A DNA stretch of 64,000 bases from Phenylobacterium hankyongense (GCF_003254505.1 NZ_QFYP01000001.1:1782001-1846000), one strand, 5' to 3'. Positions 14,901-24,352 are shown, counted from the first letter of the stretch. Notes: generated by a model from the letters alone, not told the origin. Numbers and translations are program-made.

Positions 14901-16343
14901 TTACCCCCGCGCCCGCCGCTGCCGTTCCGCGGCCCGCTCCAGCGTCGGTCGCGCGGCCTGGGCCCCTTCGCGCAGCCTCGCCTCCATGTCGTCCCCCGGC
15001 ATCGGCCGCGCGAACCAGTAGCCCTGCATGCGGTCGCAGCCGGCGGCGCGCAGGAACACCGCCTGGGCCTCGTGCTCGACCCCTTCGGCGACGATCGAGA
15101 CCCCCAGCGCCCGGGCCGCGTGCAGCATCGAGCCCACCAGCTTGGAGACCCGCGCATCGCGGCCGACGTCGTCGATCAGGCTGCGGTCCAGCTTCACGGT
15201 CTGGATCGGCAGGTGCATCAGCGCCCGCAGGTTGGAGTACCCGGTGCCGAAGTCGTCGAGGGCGATGTTCACCCCCTTGGCGGCCAGCCGCTCGATGTGG
15301 CGCCGCGCCAGCGCCAGGTCCTGCAGCAGGAAGGTCTCGGTGATCTCGACGGTCAGCGCGGTGGCCGGCAGCTCGGTCTTCGCCAGCCGGCCGATCAGCT
15401 TGCGCGAGAACGCCGGGTCCAGGAGGTCGCGCGGCGAGACGTTGCAGGACACCAGCTCGATCAGCCCCTCGGCGACCCACGGCGCGGCGCGGGCGCAGGC
15501 GGCCTCGAACACCGCCTCGTCGATGGCCCCGATCAGCCCCAGCTCCTCGGCGATCGGCACGAAGGCGGCGGGCGCCAGCAGGCCGCGCTCGGGGTGGCGC
15601 CAGCGGGCCAGCACCTCGACGCCGACGATGCGGCCGTCGGAGGCCTCCACCACCGGCTGGAACCAGGGCTCGATCTCGCCGGCCGGGATGGCGCGGCGCA
15701 GCTCCGCCTCCAGGGTGCGGCGCCGCTCGTTCTCGTCGCGCAGCTCGGCGTCGAAGGCCGACCAGCGGCGGCCGCCCTTCAGCTTGACCCGGTAAAGCGC
15801 CTTGTCGGCGAACCGCTGCAGGTCGCCGGCCTCGGTGGCGTCGGTGGGATAGACCGCCACCCCCACCGAGGCGCCGGGCGCCACCACGCGGCCGTAGATG
15901 GTCTGCGGCTGGGAGAGGATCGCCACCAGCCGCTCGGCGCGGCGGGCGACCTCGGGATTGTCGGTGATCAGGGCGAACTCGTCGCCGCCCAGCCGCGCCA
16001 CGACCTCGCCGGGGCCGGCGTCAGCCTTCAGCCGCGCGCCGACCTCGGCCAGAAGCAGGTCGCCGGCGTGGTGGCCGAGGGTGTCGTTCAGGTGCTTGAA
16101 GCGGTCGAGGTCGATGACGAACAGGCCGACCGTCCCGCCGCGGGCCGCCGCGCCCTTCAGCCGCGCGCAGAGCGCCTCGGTGAAGGCGCCGCGGTTCATC
16201 AGGCCGGTGAGCGAGTCCGTCTGCGCCAGCCTGAGCGTCAGCGCGCGCTCGGCTTCCAACTCGGCGACGCGCGCGGCGAGCGCCTCGATGTTGTGGGGAC
16301 CGGGCACGGAGGGACGAGCCGCCTCGAACAGTGGGAGGCGCAC
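14901..16343 (-). CDS. GGDEF-EAL domain protein (diguanylate cyclase/phosphodiesterase)
   Basis: A 480-residue cytoplasmic protein with a short N-terminal coiled stretch (about 18-40), a GGDEF domain (about 42-205) with intact GGDEF at 119-123, and an EAL domain (about 220-465) with the EVLARWRHPE signature, DDFGTGYSNL and KLDRSLI. The cyclase makes cyclic di-GMP and the EAL half breaks it down. The RxxD product-inhibition site expected before GGDEF is replaced by GPGE, so feedback control is probably absent. No sensor domain or membrane segment is visible. Which activity dominates cannot be told from sequence. Confidence 0.93.
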   Translation of the reverse strand: MRLPLFEAARPSVPGPHNIEALAARVAELEAERALTLRLAQTDSLTGLMNRGAFTEALCARLKGAAARGGTVGLFVIDLDRFKHLNDTLGHHAGDLLLAEVGARLKADAGPGEVVARLGGDEFALITDNPEVARRAERLVAILSQPQTIYGRVVAPGASVGVAVYPTDATEAGDLQRFADKALYRVKLKGGRRWSAFDAELRDENERRRTLEAELRRAIPAGEIEPWFQPVVEASDGRIVGVEVLARWRHPERGLLAPAAFVPIAEELGLIGAIDEAVFEAACARAAPWVAEGLIELVSCNVSPRDLLDPAFSRKLIGRLAKTELPATALTVEITETFLLQDLALARRHIERLAAKGVNIALDDFGTGYSNLRALMHLPIQTVKLDRSLIDDVGRDARVSKLVGSMLHAARALGVSIVAEGVEHEAQAVFLRAAGCDRMQGYWFARPMPGDDMEARLREGAQAARPTLERAAERQRRARG

Positions 16344-16409
16344 CTTGGGCCGACGAGGCGAACACCCGGTTAAGCGACATGCCTAACGGAATGCCTCCGG
16401 GAGGCAGGC

Positions 16410-17663
16410 TCAGGCCAGTTGCGGCTCCGCGTCGGCCGGGACCTCGATCTGCTTCTCCCACTTGGCGACCACCGCGGCGGCCACCGAGTTGCCGACCACG
16501 TTGGTGGCCGAGCGGCCCATGTCGAGCAGGTGGTCGACGGCGATGATCAGCAGCAGGCCCTCCTCCGGCAGGTTGAAGAAGGTCAGGGTCGCGGCGATCA
16601 CCACCAGCGAGGCGCGCGGCACGCCGGCCATGCCCTTGGAGGTCACCATCAAGAGGAACAGCATGGTGATCTGCTGGCCGATCGACATGTGGACGCCGTA
16701 GACCTGCGCGATGAACAGCGTCGCGAAGGTGCAGTACATCATCGAGCCGTCGAGGTTGAACGAGTAGCCGAGCGGCAGCACGAAGCTCGCCACCTTGCGC
16801 GACACGCCCCACTTCTGCAGCTCCTCCAGCGTCCGCGGATAGGCCGCCTCCGACGACGCCGTCGAGAACGCCAAGAGCGCCGGCCCGCGGATCGCCCCGA
16901 CCAGCTTCATCGCCCGCGGCCCGACGATCGCCACCAGCACCGCGATCAGCAGCCCCCACAGCAGCCCCAGCGACAGATAGAACCCGCCCACGAACTTCGC
17001 GTACGTGACCAGCACCTCCAGCCCCTGCGTCGCAATCGTCGCCGCCAGCGCCGCAAAAATGGCCAAAGGTGCTGTTTTCATTACATAACCTGTCACCTTA
17101 AGCATGATCGCGGCGATCTGCTCGACGAGGGCCAGGACGGCGGGGGCGCGGTCGTCGATGGCCGCCACGGCGGTGCCGACGAAGATCGAGAAGACGACGA
17201 TCTGCAGGATCTCGTTGTTGGCCATCGACTCGACGATCGAGCTCGGCACCAGGTGGGTGACGAAGGCTTTCAGCGTGAACTTCGACATGTCGACGGCCGT
17301 GGCCGCGTGGTCGGCGACCGGCATCGTCAGGGACAGCCCCGAGCCCGGACGCAGCAGGTGGACCATGATCAGGCCGATGGTCAGCGAGACGATCGAGGCG
17401 CTGATGAACCAGCCCATGGTCTTGGCGCCGACCCGGCCGATGGTGGCGGCGTCCTCCATGTGGGCGATCCCGGCCACCAGGGTGGAGAACACCAGCGGTG
17501 CGATGATCATCTTGATCAGCCGCAGGAAGACGTCGGTGATGATCGACAGGTTCTCGGCGACCACCTTCGCCTGTTCGGGCGCGGCGTACTGGTTGACCGC
17601 CCATCCGACCGCGATGCCGAGCACCATGGCGGCGACGATGAAGATCGTGAATAGGCGATTCAT
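16410..17663 (-). CDS. Dicarboxylate/amino acid:cation symporter (DAACS family)
   Basis: The 417-residue inner-membrane protein has about eight membrane segments and two re-entrant loops, with the conserved serine-rich loop in FSTASSEAAYPRTLE and the cation/substrate region near SFNLDGSMMYC. These are the marks of the GltP/DctA family, which imports glutamate, aspartate or C4-dicarboxylates with protons or sodium. The start is MNRLFTIF at 17663; the longer frame upstream has no membrane character. Substrate preference cannot be decided. The gene diverges from amn across a 145-base gap. Confidence 0.92.
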   Translation of the reverse strand: MNRLFTIFIVAAMVLGIAVGWAVNQYAAPEQAKVVAENLSIITDVFLRLIKMIIAPLVFSTLVAGIAHMEDAATIGRVGAKTMGWFISASIVSLTIGLIMVHLLRPGSGLSLTMPVADHAATAVDMSKFTLKAFVTHLVPSSIVESMANNEILQIVVFSIFVGTAVAAIDDRAPAVLALVEQIAAIMLKVTGYVMKTAPLAIFAALAATIATQGLEVLVTYAKFVGGFYLSLGLLWGLLIAVLVAIVGPRAMKLVGAIRGPALLAFSTASSEAAYPRTLEELQKWGVSRKVASFVLPLGYSFNLDGSMMYCTFATLFIAQVYGVHMSIGQQITMLFLLMVTSKGMAGVPRASLVVIAATLTFFNLPEEGLLLIIAVDHLLDMGRSATNVVGNSVAAAVVAKWEKQIEVPADAEPQLA

Positions 17664-17808
17664 GCAGAGCCCCGACGAAATGCAGCGGCCTTTCTGGCCA
17701 CAAACCGTTGCCGCGTCCATCCCATGACCGCAGCCGTATTTCAGCAGGACCTCAGCACTTGTCAGCGCCTGGCTCGCAAGCATCGCAAGGCGCGGCTATA
17801 AGAGCTCG

Positions 17809-19263
17809 ATGAGATCGCAAACAAATGCAGCCGGCATCGTGGACCGGCTGGAGCACGAATACCGCGCCAGCGTCGAGGCGCTGCGCACCGCCCTCAAGGC
17901 GTTCCTGGCCGGCGGCGCGCCGCCAGATCCGATGCTCCGCAAGGCCGGCGCCTTCACCTATCCGGAGCTCCGCCTGAGCTGGCCGCCCGGCCTGCCGTAT
18001 CCGCGGATCGGCCGCGCGTTCGCGCGCATCGGCTCGCCGGGGCGCTACTCGGTCACGGTCACCCGGCCTGACCTCTACCGCGAATACCTGACCGAGCAGC
18101 TCACCCTGCTGATGCAGGACTTCGAGGTCGAGATCGAGGTCGGCCGCTCGGCCCAGGAGATCCCGTTCCCCTACGTGCTGGACGCCGGCGCCGACGTGGC
18201 GCTGGCCGACGTCGGCTCGGCGGAGATCGCCCGCTACTTCCCGACCACCGAACTGGCCCACATCGGCGACGAGATCGCCGACGGCGCCTGGATGGCCAAG
18301 CCGGAGGCGCCGCGGCCGTTGTCGCTGTTCGACGGCCTGCGCACGGACTTCTCGCTGGCGAGGCTGGCCCACTACACCGGCACGCCCGCCGAGCACGTCC
18401 AGCAGTATGTGCTGTTCACCAACTACCACCGCTACGTCGACGAGTTCGTCCGGTGGTCCTGCGAGCGGCTGAAGGACGAGGACACGCCCTACACCGCGCT
18501 GTCCGCGGCCGGCCACCTCTACGTCACCGCCGACACGCCGGATCCGGAAGCCAAGGTCGCCGCCGCCGCCTGGCGCAAGCACCAGATGCCCGCCTACCAC
18601 CTGATGGCCGAGGGCCGCGCGGGGGTGACCCTGGTCAACATCGGCGTCGGCCCCTCCAACGCCAAGACCATCTGCGACCACCTGGCGGTGCTGCGGCCGC
18701 AGGCCTGGCTGATGATCGGTCACTGCGGCGGCCTGCGCGGCTCGCAGACGATCGGCGACTATGTGCTGGCCCACGCCTACCTGCGCGACGACCACGTGCT
18801 CGACGACGTCCTGCCCCCGGAGATCCCGATCCCGCCGATCGCCGAGGTGCAGGTGGCCCTCAACCGGGCCGCGGAGACGGTCACCGGCGAAAGCGGCGAG
18901 CTGCTCAAGCGCCGCCTGCGCACCGGCACGGTGGTCACCACCGACGACCGCAACTGGGAGCTTCGCTATTCCTCCAGCGCGCTCCGGTTCAACCAGAGCC
19001 GGGCGGTCGCCATCGACATGGAGAGCGCCACCATCGCGGCCCAGGGCTACCGGTTCCGGGTGCCCTACGGGACGCTGCTCTGCGTCTCCGACAAGCCGCT
19101 GCACGGCGAGATCAAGCTGCCGGGCCAGGCCAACGCCTTCTACGACCGGGCGATCGGCCAGCACCTGCAGATCGCGGTGGCGACCATGGACCTGCTGCGC
19201 CAGGAGGGCACCCGCCTGCACTCGCGCAAGCTGCGCAGCTTCGACGAGCCGCCGTTCCGGTGA
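17809..19263 (+). CDS. amn: AMP nucleosidase
   Basis: Amn splits AMP into adenine and ribose 5-phosphate and helps control the adenylate pool. The 484-residue product has the N-terminal Amn domain (about 10-170) and a C-terminal nucleoside-phosphorylase-like domain containing NIGVGPSNAKT, GHCGGLR and IDMESAT, where the last motif supplies the substrate-binding Met/Glu. Length matches E. coli Amn (484). No operon partner is evident; the phosphatase gene downstream starts 44 bases on and could be read through. Confidence 0.95.
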   Translation: MRSQTNAAGIVDRLEHEYRASVEALRTALKAFLAGGAPPDPMLRKAGAFTYPELRLSWPPGLPYPRIGRAFARIGSPGRYSVTVTRPDLYREYLTEQLTLLMQDFEVEIEVGRSAQEIPFPYVLDAGADVALADVGSAEIARYFPTTELAHIGDEIADGAWMAKPEAPRPLSLFDGLRTDFSLARLAHYTGTPAEHVQQYVLFTNYHRYVDEFVRWSCERLKDEDTPYTALSAAGHLYVTADTPDPEAKVAAAAWRKHQMPAYHLMAEGRAGVTLVNIGVGPSNAKTICDHLAVLRPQAWLMIGHCGGLRGSQTIGDYVLAHAYLRDDHVLDDVLPPEIPIPPIAEVQVALNRAAETVTGESGELLKRRLRTGTVVTTDDRNWELRYSSSALRFNQSRAVAIDMESATIAAQGYRFRVPYGTLLCVSDKPLHGEIKLPGQANAFYDRAIGQHLQIAVATMDLLRQEGTRLHSRKLRSFDEPPFR

Positions 19264-19307
19264 GCGGCGGATCGATTTGACGACGGGCTCCGGGTAAATG
19301 CTCCGGG

Positions 19308-20081
19308 ATGACCCGCCACATCGATTTCGAAGGCATCGACAACTTCCGCGACTTCGGCGGCTACGCCACGGCCTGCGGACGCGGCGTGAAGACCGGGCGC
19401 CTGTTCCGCTCCGCCAACCACCACCGCGCCACCGACGCCGATCTGCAGCGCCTGCGCGAGCTGGGCGTGAAGGTGATCCTCGATCTGCGCAATCCGCAGG
19501 AGCGCGTGCGCGAGCCGTCGCGCCGCTGGGACCGGTTCGAGGGCACGGTGCTCGAGAACAACATCCTGTCCGAGCACGGAGACTGGGTGGCCGCGCTGCC
19601 GGCCGCCGACCTGACGCCCCGCTGGTTCTATGAAGACGGACTGGTGCAGTACGCGCGCCTGCCGTTCGAGCCGCGTCACGTGGACCTGTTCTCACGCTAC
19701 TTCCGGACCCTGGCCGCCGGCGACGGCGCCGTGGTCGTGCACTGCGCGGCCGGCAAGGACCGCACGGGCCTGATCTGCGCGCTCACCCACCACATCGCCG
19801 GCGTCCATCCCGACGACACCCTGCAGGACTACCTGCTCACCAACGACGAGAGCCGGATGGCCCGCAAGCTGGACCTCATAGGTCCGTGGTTCCAGCAGGT
19901 GATCGGCCGCACCCCCTCCGACGAGGCCCTGCGCGTGGCGGTCTCGGTGCACCCGGCCTATCTGGACAGGGCGATGACAGTGATCCAGGAAGCGCACGGT
20001 TCGGTCGACGCCTATCTGGAGGATGTGCTCGGGGTGGACCAGGCCCTGCGCCAGCGCATCCACGAGCGGGTGCTGGGCTGA
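19308..20081 (+). CDS. Tyrosine-protein phosphatase
   Basis: This 257-residue protein carries the CX5R signature in VHCAAGKDRTG with nucleophile Cys146, a general-acid region around the segment after residue 95, and the N-terminal pattern NFRDFGGYAT typical of the bacterial Y_phosphatase3 family (MptpB-like). Such enzymes dephosphorylate phosphotyrosine and sometimes phosphoinositides. There is no signal peptide. The start at 19308 (MTRHIDFEGI) is close after amn. The physiological substrate is unknown. Confidence 0.9.
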   Translation: MTRHIDFEGIDNFRDFGGYATACGRGVKTGRLFRSANHHRATDADLQRLRELGVKVILDLRNPQERVREPSRRWDRFEGTVLENNILSEHGDWVAALPAADLTPRWFYEDGLVQYARLPFEPRHVDLFSRYFRTLAAGDGAVVVHCAAGKDRTGLICALTHHIAGVHPDDTLQDYLLTNDESRMARKLDLIGPWFQQVIGRTPSDEALRVAVSVHPAYLDRAMTVIQEAHGSVDAYLEDVLGVDQALRQRIHERVLG

Positions 20082-20217
20082 ACCGATACGCCCGCCGCGG
20101 TCTCCGCACACCGCGACGGGCGCCTCAGGGACAGACCTCTCAGGGGAAGCCTGCCGTGAGGATGGCTCAACCCGGCGCGGGTCGCCTAATCACCAGCACG
20201 TGTTTCACGGAGTGATG

Positions 20218-21390
20218 ATGCAAAGCTTCCAGCCGCCCCGGCGGGTCCTCATGGGCCCGGGTCCGTCCGACGTCGGTCCGCGCGTGCTCCAGGCGATGGC
20301 CAGGCCGACGATCGGCCACCTGGACCCGGAGTTCCAGGCGCTGATGGAGGAGATCAAGAGCGCGCTGCAGCGGCTGTTCAACGCCCCCGACCACGCCTGC
20401 GTGCCGCTCCCGGCGCCGGGCACGGCCGGCATGGAAGCGGCGATCATGAACCTGCTGGAGCCCGGCGACCGGGCGGTGATCGCCGTCAACGGCGCCTTCG
20501 GCGGCCGCATGGCCGACATGGCGGACAGGGCCGGCGCGACGGTGGTCACCGTCGAGCACGACTGGGGCCAGCCGGTGGACCCGGCCCGGGTCGAGGCGGC
20601 GCTGGCCGAAGCGCCGACCAAGGTCCTCGCCTTCGTTCACGCCGAGACCTCCACCGGCGTTCGCAGCGATGCGGCGACCCTGTGCGGAATCGCCCGCAAG
20701 CACCGCGCGCTCTCCATCGTCGACTGTGTGACGTCGCTGGGCGGGATCCCGGTGGACGCCGCGGCCTGGGACGCCGACGTGGTCTATTCAGGAACCCAGA
20801 AGTGCCTCTCCGCCCCGCCGGGCCTGTCGCCGATCGCCCTGTCGACGCGGGCGCAGGCGGCGATCGCCGGGCGCAAGGAGAAGGTCCGCAACTGGCTCTT
20901 CGATTTCAACCTGCTGATGGGCTACTGGGGCGGCGAGGGCGGTCGCACCTATCACCACACCGCGCCGATCAACGCCCTTTACGGCCTGCATGAGGCGCTG
21001 GTGGTGCTGTTCGAGGAAGGCCAGCAGGCGGCGGTCGTCCGCCACGCCCGCGCCCACGAGGCCCTGGTCGCCGGCCTGGAGGCGACCGGCCTGAGGATGC
21101 TGGTGGACGAAGCCCATCGTCTGCCGCAGCTCAATACGGTGCTGGTCCCGGACGGCATCGACGAGGCGGCGGTGCGCGCCCATGTGCTGAAGACCTGGGA
21201 CCTGGAGGTCGGCGCGGGCCTCGGTCCGCTCAAGGGCAAGGTCTGGCGGATCGGGCTGATGGGCGCTTCGGCGACGCCCTGGCACGTGCGCCTGTGCCTC
21301 ACCGCACTCTGCGAAGCCCTGGCGGCGCAGGGGTTCGACGCCGACGCCAAGGCCGCGCTGGCCGCCGCGGACCGCAGGCTCGCGGCCTAG
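20218..21390 (+). CDS. Class V aminotransferase (alanine/serine-glyoxylate type)
   Basis: A 390-residue PLP enzyme of fold type I. It has the entry motif LMGPGPSDV, a PLP phosphate-binding PAPGTAG, the D-cofactor strand SIVDCVTSLGG, and the Schiff-base lysine K195 in SGTQKCLSAPPG. These fit alanine-glyoxylate or serine-glyoxylate aminotransferases, which convert glyoxylate to glycine. The ATG at 20218 is preferred, with GGAG five bases before it; an in-frame ATG lies one codon earlier. It may form a unit with the MFS transporter that follows 94 bases later. Confidence 0.9.
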   Translation: MQSFQPPRRVLMGPGPSDVGPRVLQAMARPTIGHLDPEFQALMEEIKSALQRLFNAPDHACVPLPAPGTAGMEAAIMNLLEPGDRAVIAVNGAFGGRMADMADRAGATVVTVEHDWGQPVDPARVEAALAEAPTKVLAFVHAETSTGVRSDAATLCGIARKHRALSIVDCVTSLGGIPVDAAAWDADVVYSGTQKCLSAPPGLSPIALSTRAQAAIAGRKEKVRNWLFDFNLLMGYWGGEGGRTYHHTAPINALYGLHEALVVLFEEGQQAAVVRHARAHEALVAGLEATGLRMLVDEAHRLPQLNTVLVPDGIDEAAVRAHVLKTWDLEVGAGLGPLKGKVWRIGLMGASATPWHVRLCLTALCEALAAQGFDADAKAALAAADRRLAA

Positions 21391-21484
21391 GCTCGCGGCC
21401 CGGGCTGGCGGATCGACAACGCCGCGCCAGCCGCTAACGTGCTCCGACGGCCGCCGAACGAAGCGGCGCTCGGGGAAACGTCCG

Positions 21485-22951
21485 GTGACCGAATCCACCT
21501 CTGTCGAGACCCACGGCCCGTCGTCGGTGATCGATCCGCCGGCCATCGCCACGATCGGCGGCGACGCCAAGCTCAATCGCGGCGGCGTCGCCTGGTCGGT
21601 TTTCGAGGGTGGTCGCGACCCCTACGTCATCCTGATCACCATCTACATCTTCATGCCCTACGTGGCCTCGGTGATGGTCGGCGATCCGGTTCGCGGCCAG
21701 GAGGCGATCTCCCACTGGCAGCAGATCGCCGGCTGGACGGTGATGGCCACCGCCCCGTTCCTCGGCGCCTCCGTCGACAAGCTCGGCCGCCGCAAGGGCT
21801 GGCTCGCCCTGGTGGTCGGGCTGATGGTCCCGATGATCGCGGCGCTGTGGTGGGCGAAACCGGACGGCAGCGGGCTGCCGGTGATGGCGGTGATGCTGCT
21901 GGCGATGTTGGTCAACGTGCTCTTCGCCTACTCGGAGGTGCTGCACAATTCGCTGCTGATCCGCGCGGCGGGCCTGGAGGGCGCGCACAAGGCGTCGGGT
22001 CTGGCGTTGGCGCTGGGCAACCTCCTGTCGGTGTTCGCGCTGGCCTTCACCGCCTGGGCCTTCGCCTTGCCGGGCAAGGTCCATTGGAGCTGGGTGCCGG
22101 CCGCGCCGCTGTTCGGCCTCGACCCTGCCAGCCACGAGCCGGAGCGGGTGGTGGCGCTGATGGCCGCCGGCCTGCTGGCTCTGGGCGCCCTGCCGCTCTT
22201 TCTGTTCACCCCGGACGCGCCGCGCACCGGCATCCCGATGCTGAAGGCCTGGCGCGACGGAGCCGGCGAGTTGCTCAGCATGATCCGGACGGTGCGGCGG
22301 TACCGGGACGCCGTGCTCTACCTCGCCTCGCGGATGCTGTTCGTCGACGGGATGAACGCGGTCCTGTTCTTCATCGGCATCTACGCGGTGGGCGTGATGA
22401 AATGGGGCGCGCTGGAAATGCTGGCCTACGGCATCCTGCTCAGCATATTCGCCGCCCTGGGCGGGCTCGTCGGCCGGATGCTGGACGAGAAGCTGGGACC
22501 GAAGACGGCGCTCAGGATCGAGATCGCCATGGCCATGCTGGGCCTGATCGCGTTCCTGGGGATGGCGCCCGACCGCATCCTGTTCTTCTGGCCGTACGAC
22601 GCGGCGGCCCACGCGCCGCTCTGGAACGGGCCGGTGTTCCGCTACCTGCCCGACGTGATCTTCGTGCTGATCGGCTTCTCCAACGCCATCTTCATCTCCG
22701 GGCAGTACGCGTCAAGCCGCACCATGCTGACGCGGATCACCCCGCCGGAGCAGACCGGCGCCTTCTTCGGCGTCTATGCGCTGTCCGGGGTGGCCACCAG
22801 CTGGCTCGCGCCCACCCTGGTCAACATCGGCACTCGCGTGACGAAGAGCCAGCAGGGGGGCTTCGTGATGATCGTCGGCCTGTTGGGGGTGGGGCTCGGG
22901 GTCCTGAGCCTGGTGCGCGGCGGCGGCCGGCGGTCGGCCGCGTCCGCTTAA
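21485..22951 (+). CDS. MFS transporter, UMF1-like
   Basis: The 488-residue product has about twelve membrane helices. The segment GASVDKLGRRKGW between helices 2 and 3 is the MFS signature loop. The overall shape (FEGGRDPYVILITIYIF near the start, and a large loop after helix 6) resembles the UMF1/Atg22-like group, whose substrates are mostly unknown but may include amino acids. The start is GTG. Its stop overlaps the end of the convergent TadE gene by 4 bases. Assignment to MFS is secure, to UMF1 likely. Confidence 0.85.
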   Translation: MTESTSVETHGPSSVIDPPAIATIGGDAKLNRGGVAWSVFEGGRDPYVILITIYIFMPYVASVMVGDPVRGQEAISHWQQIAGWTVMATAPFLGASVDKLGRRKGWLALVVGLMVPMIAALWWAKPDGSGLPVMAVMLLAMLVNVLFAYSEVLHNSLLIRAAGLEGAHKASGLALALGNLLSVFALAFTAWAFALPGKVHWSWVPAAPLFGLDPASHEPERVVALMAAGLLALGALPLFLFTPDAPRTGIPMLKAWRDGAGELLSMIRTVRRYRDAVLYLASRMLFVDGMNAVLFFIGIYAVGVMKWGALEMLAYGILLSIFAALGGLVGRMLDEKLGPKTALRIEIAMAMLGLIAFLGMAPDRILFFWPYDAAAHAPLWNGPVFRYLPDVIFVLIGFSNAIFISGQYASSRTMLTRITPPEQTGAFFGVYALSGVATSWLAPTLVNIGTRVTKSQQGGFVMIVGLLGVGLGVLSLVRGGGRRSAASA

Positions 22952-23478
22952 GGGACCAGCGTGACCTTCGGCGATCGCCGCGGGCGCAGGAAGAAGGTCT
23001 CGCTGAACCCCAGCGCCTTGGGCAGCACCTGGTGCAGGGGCGAGGTGTAGGTGTAGCTCACCTCGGCCATGATCACGCTGTCCTGCGCGGCGAGGAAGTT
23101 GGCCGGCACCTGGGTGGCGGTGGATTGGGCGCCCAGCGCGGTCATGCCGCCGGTGACCTGGCTCCAGTCGACCTTGGGCACGGCGTTGGCGTCGGCGGTG
23201 ACGCTGGTCACGCGCATCTTGAGCGGCGCCGCCGGGAAGGGCTGCAGGACCGCGGTCGCGACCTGGAAGATGTCGCCGACGTCGCCGGTCGTGACCTGGC
23301 TCGACTGGGCAACCAGATCGGCGACCACCGAGGCCGCGTGGGCGGCCCGCCGCTCGGCCATCATGCCCAGCGTCAGCTCCACCAGCCCGAAGTAGAGCAG
23401 GATCATGAACGGCGCGATCAGGGCGAATTCGACCGCCGCGGCGCCGCGCTTGTCGGCCTTGAAGCGGGTCAGGGGCAT
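22948..23478 (-). CDS. TadE/TadG family pseudopilin
   Basis: A 176-residue protein with a short basic N-terminus, the TadE-like motif RGAAAVEFALIAPFMILLYF that forms the single membrane helix (residues about 11-35), and a periplasmic domain. TadE and TadG are minor pseudopilins needed to assemble Flp pili; they are cut by prepilin peptidase before the hydrophobic stretch. The ATG at 23478 overlaps the upstream TadE-like gene by 10 bases, so translation is probably coupled. It is the second gene of a two-gene minus-strand unit divergent from the pilin. Confidence 0.88.
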   Translation of the reverse strand: MPLTRFKADKRGAAAVEFALIAPFMILLYFGLVELTLGMMAERRAAHAASVVADLVAQSSQVTTGDVGDIFQVATAVLQPFPAAPLKMRVTSVTADANAVPKVDWSQVTGGMTALGAQSTATQVPANFLAAQDSVIMAEVSYTYTSPLHQVLPKALGFSETFFLRPRRSPKVTLVP

Positions 23479-24077
23479 TGGGTCCCCAGCGGCGGGATCT
23501 GGTCGTAGGGCTCGTTGCGGAATGCCGTGGCGGTGGAGATCATCCGCAGGCCGCCGCCGGCGTTGTCGAGGGCCAGGTCCAGGCCGGGCGTGAACAGCTT
23601 CCAGCGCCAGTAGGTGTGCACCAGCACGATGTCGCCCGGCTGGCCGGGCGCCCAGCAGCTGGGGAGCGGCATCGGCTGGCTGGCGCCCAGGGGCCCGGGC
23701 GGCGGGGGTGGCGGGGGCTTGGGCGGGGCCGCGGCCAGCTCGCCGAAGGTCTTGAAGGTCTGGGTCTGCACATAGAGGTCGCTGGCGCAGGTGGAGCTGA
23801 GCCAGCTCATGCCGTTGCACACCATGGTGCGGAAGGCGGCCGGGGTGGACACGCCGCTCTGCTGGAACTGGCCGGTGCGGATCTGGCGCGCGGCGTTCTG
23901 GGTGGCGGTCTCCAGGGTGGTGGAGACCAGGAAGACCATCGCCAGCTCCAGCACGCCGAACAGCATCAGCATGAGGGGCGCGCAGATCAGCCCGAACTCC
24001 ACGGCGGTCGCGCCGCGCTCGGCGCGGGCGAACCGGCCGAGGGCGGCGATCAGGCGGCGGGGACGGCGATGGAACAC
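23469..24077 (-). CDS. TadE/TadG family pseudopilin
   Basis: This 202-residue protein has the motif RGATAVEFGLICAPLMLMLF at about 20-40, the processing and membrane segment of TadE-like proteins, and a periplasmic part with a proline run (PPKPPPPPPPGP) near residue 120 and several cysteines. It is the first gene of the TadE/G pair and diverges from the pilin gene across a 275-base region with two CtrA-like sites. Together with the pilin and CpaA it belongs to Flp pilus assembly. Whether it corresponds to CpaJ/TadE or CpaL/TadG cannot be settled. Confidence 0.88.
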   Translation of the reverse strand: MFHRRPRRLIAALGRFARAERGATAVEFGLICAPLMLMLFGVLELAMVFLVSTTLETATQNAARQIRTGQFQQSGVSTPAAFRTMVCNGMSWLSSTCASDLYVQTQTFKTFGELAAAPPKPPPPPPPGPLGASQPMPLPSCWAPGQPGDIVLVHTYWRWKLFTPGLDLALDNAGGGLRMISTATAFRNEPYDQIPPLGTQCP

Positions 24078-24119
24078 GGAGGTCTCCGTATTTGACGCCC
24101 TCTCTATAAGCGTACGCGC

Positions 24120-24134
24120 CTAACCAAGATTTAA
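24120..24134. promoter_or_regulatory. CtrA-like box, TadE/G side
   Basis: CTAA-N7-TTAA at 24120-24134 matches the CtrA consensus TTAA-N7-TTAA at seven of eight fixed bases, and reads CTAACC in its left half, as in many Caulobacter sites. It lies 43 bases before the TadE-like start at 24077. Binding is a prediction; half-sites like this arise by chance, though rarely in DNA this GC-rich. Confidence 0.45.
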
Positions 24135-24246
24135 AGAGCTCGAGGCGGCGCTTGCTTCTGCATAACGGCGAAATTTATCCTGTGGTTAACGGGCGGTAAT
24201 AGTAAACCCAAGTTCATCATACAAAGTTGGCCGGTAATACTGCGTG

Positions 24247-24261
24247 TTTACTGCCGATTAA
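24247..24261. promoter_or_regulatory. CtrA-like box, pilin side
   Basis: TTTA-N7-TTAA at 24247-24261 matches seven of eight fixed bases of the CtrA box. It is 92 bases before the pilin ATG. In Caulobacter crescentus, pilA is switched on by CtrA late in the cell cycle, so a site here is expected; the match itself is only by eye. Confidence 0.45.
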
Positions 24262-24352
24262 GCGCCAGGTGAGAGCTTGAGCGTGGTTTTTGCGGCGAGC
24301 AGGCTTGGCCAATCCCGGTCGTTCCTTCCTGTTCGCGAGAGGAGACAAGACC

